Shown here: positions 4,886 to 6,341 of the stretch, in pieces | Layout: each line of letters begins with the position of its first letter | Position numbering within the stretch: the first letter of the stretch is position 1 | Assembly (NCBI GenBank): GCA_947442115.1 | Contig: CANEVK010000163.1 | Coordinates: 1 to 6,341, forward strand | Direction: 5' to 3' | Length of the DNA stretch: 6,341 bases | From: Bacteriovoracaceae bacterium | Lineage (GTDB): Bacteria > Bdellovibrionota > Bacteriovoracia > Bacteriovoracales > Bacteriovoracaceae | Notes under the pieces: model-generated | The model's database searches: none | Told to the model about the DNA's origin: nothing | Seen by the model: only the letters and a program-made list of their open reading frames with translations | Translations under genes and position numbers: made by a program

Positions 4886-6341
4886 TTATTGAGGACTAAT
4901 TTTCAGATACTTAATGTGATTATAGATAATATCTGAGTACATAAAATTCTTCAGGTATTTGTGAGAAAGAATGTAGTTTCTTGAGTAGTACTGCATGGCC
5001 CATGGAAGTTCACTATTAACCATCTCTTCCATTTTCTTCATGAGTTCAAATTTTCTTTTCCCATCTTCAAGTTCTCGAGCTTCTTTAAAGAGTTTATCAA
5101 ACTCAGGATTTGAGAAGTTGGAGTAGTTCGAGCCTGGCGGAAGATTTTGAGTCGAGAGAAGTTGGAGCACGTTCTCTGAATCAGGATAATCCATCACCCA
5201 GCCACCTTGCCAAAATTGCAGTTCACCTTTGCGGGCCTTATCTAAGAAACCTGGAAATGTGTTAATCACAACCTCAACATTGATGCCAATTTGTCTGAGC
5301 TCTTGCTGTACAAATTCCCCCATTTGACGTCGTCTTGTATCCGATCCTCTAATATCAAACTTTAAAGTTGGTAATCCCTTTCCCTCTGGATAACCGGCTT
5401 GCTTAAGAAAATCTTTAGCTGCATTCAAATCATATTTATAAGGAAGTTCTTGTGATGGATTATAACCAGGAATTCCTGGAGGGAAGATGGAATTCGCTTT
5501 TTGGGCAACGTTATAGGTAAAAAGCTCAATGTATTTATCATAATTCACGGCGTGGGCAATCGCCTTCCTGAGATTTAAATTTTTACCAACCACCGGATCT
5601 TTTAAATTAAATTGAATCCACCAGTAGATCAAAGTCGGAGAGGTTTGGAGTTGAATATTATCTTTGATGATTTCAGGTTTAAGGTTGCCCTCCTGAGTAA
5701 GGGCCACATGATAGTGATCTTTAGTTAAATTGATGAGATCAATTTTTTTCTTCATGAAATTGAGCCAATCAGTTTGCGCCTCTTTAATCACAGTCAACTT
5801 TACCTTAGGCATAAATGGAAGTTTCCCCCCAGCATCTTGAAGGAGATTATTTTCCCTCGCCCACCTATCACCTTCAGTAGGGTAGGTACTCGTGATGTAA
5901 TGCTCATTTTTCTTCAGCTCAACCCCTTGAGTGGGATTATAAGAAGTGATGACGTAAGCGCCAGTGCCTACTGCCTCCCGTGAAAGATCATTTTTAGTCG
6001 CCTTGATCGCCTCTTCAGGAACAGGAGAAGTAAAGCTCATCGACATGGCGTAAAGAATTTGAGGATAGGGAGAGTTTAATTTAACAATAAGAGTGTGATC
6101 ATCAGGAGCAGAAAGTCCTTCGACAGGTTGTAAGAAGAACTCATTGAGATCAGTTTGGACTTTATCACGCCATTCATTTAGTCCTTTAACTTTACCATCA
6201 AAAAGCCAGAAACCCTTTGACGTTGTCGTGCCCAAAAATGAGATGCGTTTGATTTGATTAATAACATCACTCGCCTTAACCTCTCTACCTTTAGGAAGAA
6301 GGGGTGAATCGTGATATTTGATGCCTTTTTTAATCTTAAAG
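4886..6341 (-). CDS. Peptide ABC transporter substrate-binding protein (OppA/DppA family, SBP family 5), N-terminally truncated by the window edge
   Basis: Captures peptides outside the cytoplasmic membrane and delivers them to an Opp/Dpp-type ABC permease. 484 residues are visible, counting the last full codon (6338-6340) as residue 1. The frame stays open to the edge, so the TTG at 6235 is not a start. The first visible stretch FKIKKGIKYHDSP (1-13), then VKASDVINQIKR, is the family's early 'LRxGVKFHDG...TAEDV' block. This implies that about 80-110 N-terminal residues, including the signal peptide, are outside. Other family landmarks: GTGAYVI at 125-131; NLRKAIAHAVNYDKYI at 256-271; PGIPGY at 288-293; YDLNAAKDFLKQAGYP at about 303-318; the C-lobe WVMDYPDSEN at 381-390; and NYSNFSNPEFD at 405-415. 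The C terminus KYLKISPQ is complete. Substrate preference cannot be read. No permease gene is visible; if present it lies beyond the right edge or elsewhere. Confidence 0.93.
   Translation of the reverse strand, partial: FKIKKGIKYHDSPLLPKGREVKASDVINQIKRISFLGTTTSKGFWLFDGKVKGLNEWRDKVQTDLNEFFLQPVEGLSAPDDHTLIVKLNSPYPQILYAMSMSFTSPVPEEAIKATKNDLSREAVGTGAYVITSYNPTQGVELKKNEHYITSTYPTEGDRWARENNLLQDAGGKLPFMPKVKLTVIKEAQTDWLNFMKKKIDLINLTKDHYHVALTQEGNLKPEIIKDNIQLQTSPTLIYWWIQFNLKDPVVGKNLNLRKAIAHAVNYDKYIELFTYNVAQKANSIFPPGIPGYNPSQELPYKYDLNAAKDFLKQAGYPEGKGLPTLKFDIRGSDTRRRQMGEFVQQELRQIGINVEVVINTFPGFLDKARKGELQFWQGGWVMDYPDSENVLQLLSTQNLPPGSNYSNFSNPEFDKLFKEARELEDGKRKFELMKKMEEMVNSELPWAMQYYSRNYILSHKYLKNFMYSDIIYNHIKYLKISPQ

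Noticed and set aside
6233..6235. TTG as the start of the peptide-binding protein
   Set aside because: The frame continues to the window edge and the upstream residues match the conserved FHDG...DV block of the family.
1..6341. CRISPR array, insertion sequence, tRNA, riboswitch or defence system
   Set aside because: No regularly spaced repeats, transposase, tRNA-like clover arms, riboswitch core or defence-type genes were seen on either strand.

Overview
The window is about 40% G+C, gene-dense and chromosomal in character. It holds six protein genes and no RNA genes, mobile elements or CRISPR arrays. The low G+C, the 70-residue omega subunit and the protein styles fit a Bdellovibrio-and-like organism (Bacteriovorax/Peredibacter type). 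That placement is inference from style, not a marker-based assignment.

Layout, left to right. (1) Bases 1-1872, + strand: the 3' three quarters of lon, the ATP-dependent AAA+ protease, entering from outside the window. It ends in a strong hairpin terminator that is nearly symmetric and so can also stop the gene facing it. (2) 1924-2136, - strand: rpoZ, the RNA polymerase omega subunit, with its own sigma70-like promoter in the 69-base gap behind the next gene. (3) 2206-4023, - strand: a long-chain fatty acid CoA ligase (AMP-forming), whose Shine-Dalgarno position favours the second of two ATGs. (4) 4024-4143: a short divergent promoter region. (5) 4144-4404, + strand: an unrecognised 86-residue protein. 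Its stop codon overlaps tail-to-tail the stop of the next gene. (6) 4401-4787, - strand: a small exported protein with a FlgT-C-terminal-like pattern. (7) 4886-6341, - strand: most of a peptide-binding protein of the OppA/DppA family, with its N terminus outside the window and a hairpin just after its stop.

The genes do not form one pathway. Lon (protein turnover), omega (transcription), the acyl-CoA ligase (fatty acid activation) and the peptide-binding protein (peptide uptake) are housekeeping or nutritional functions lying side by side. A host that lives on proteins and lipids, as bacterial predators do, would use the last two, but nothing here proves that lifestyle. I found no convincing new multi-gene system. 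The points most worth a second look are a roughly 34-residue Lys/Ala/Pro-rich insertion in the Lon protease domain, the orphan 86-residue gene, and the FlgT_C-like exported protein without flagellar neighbours.
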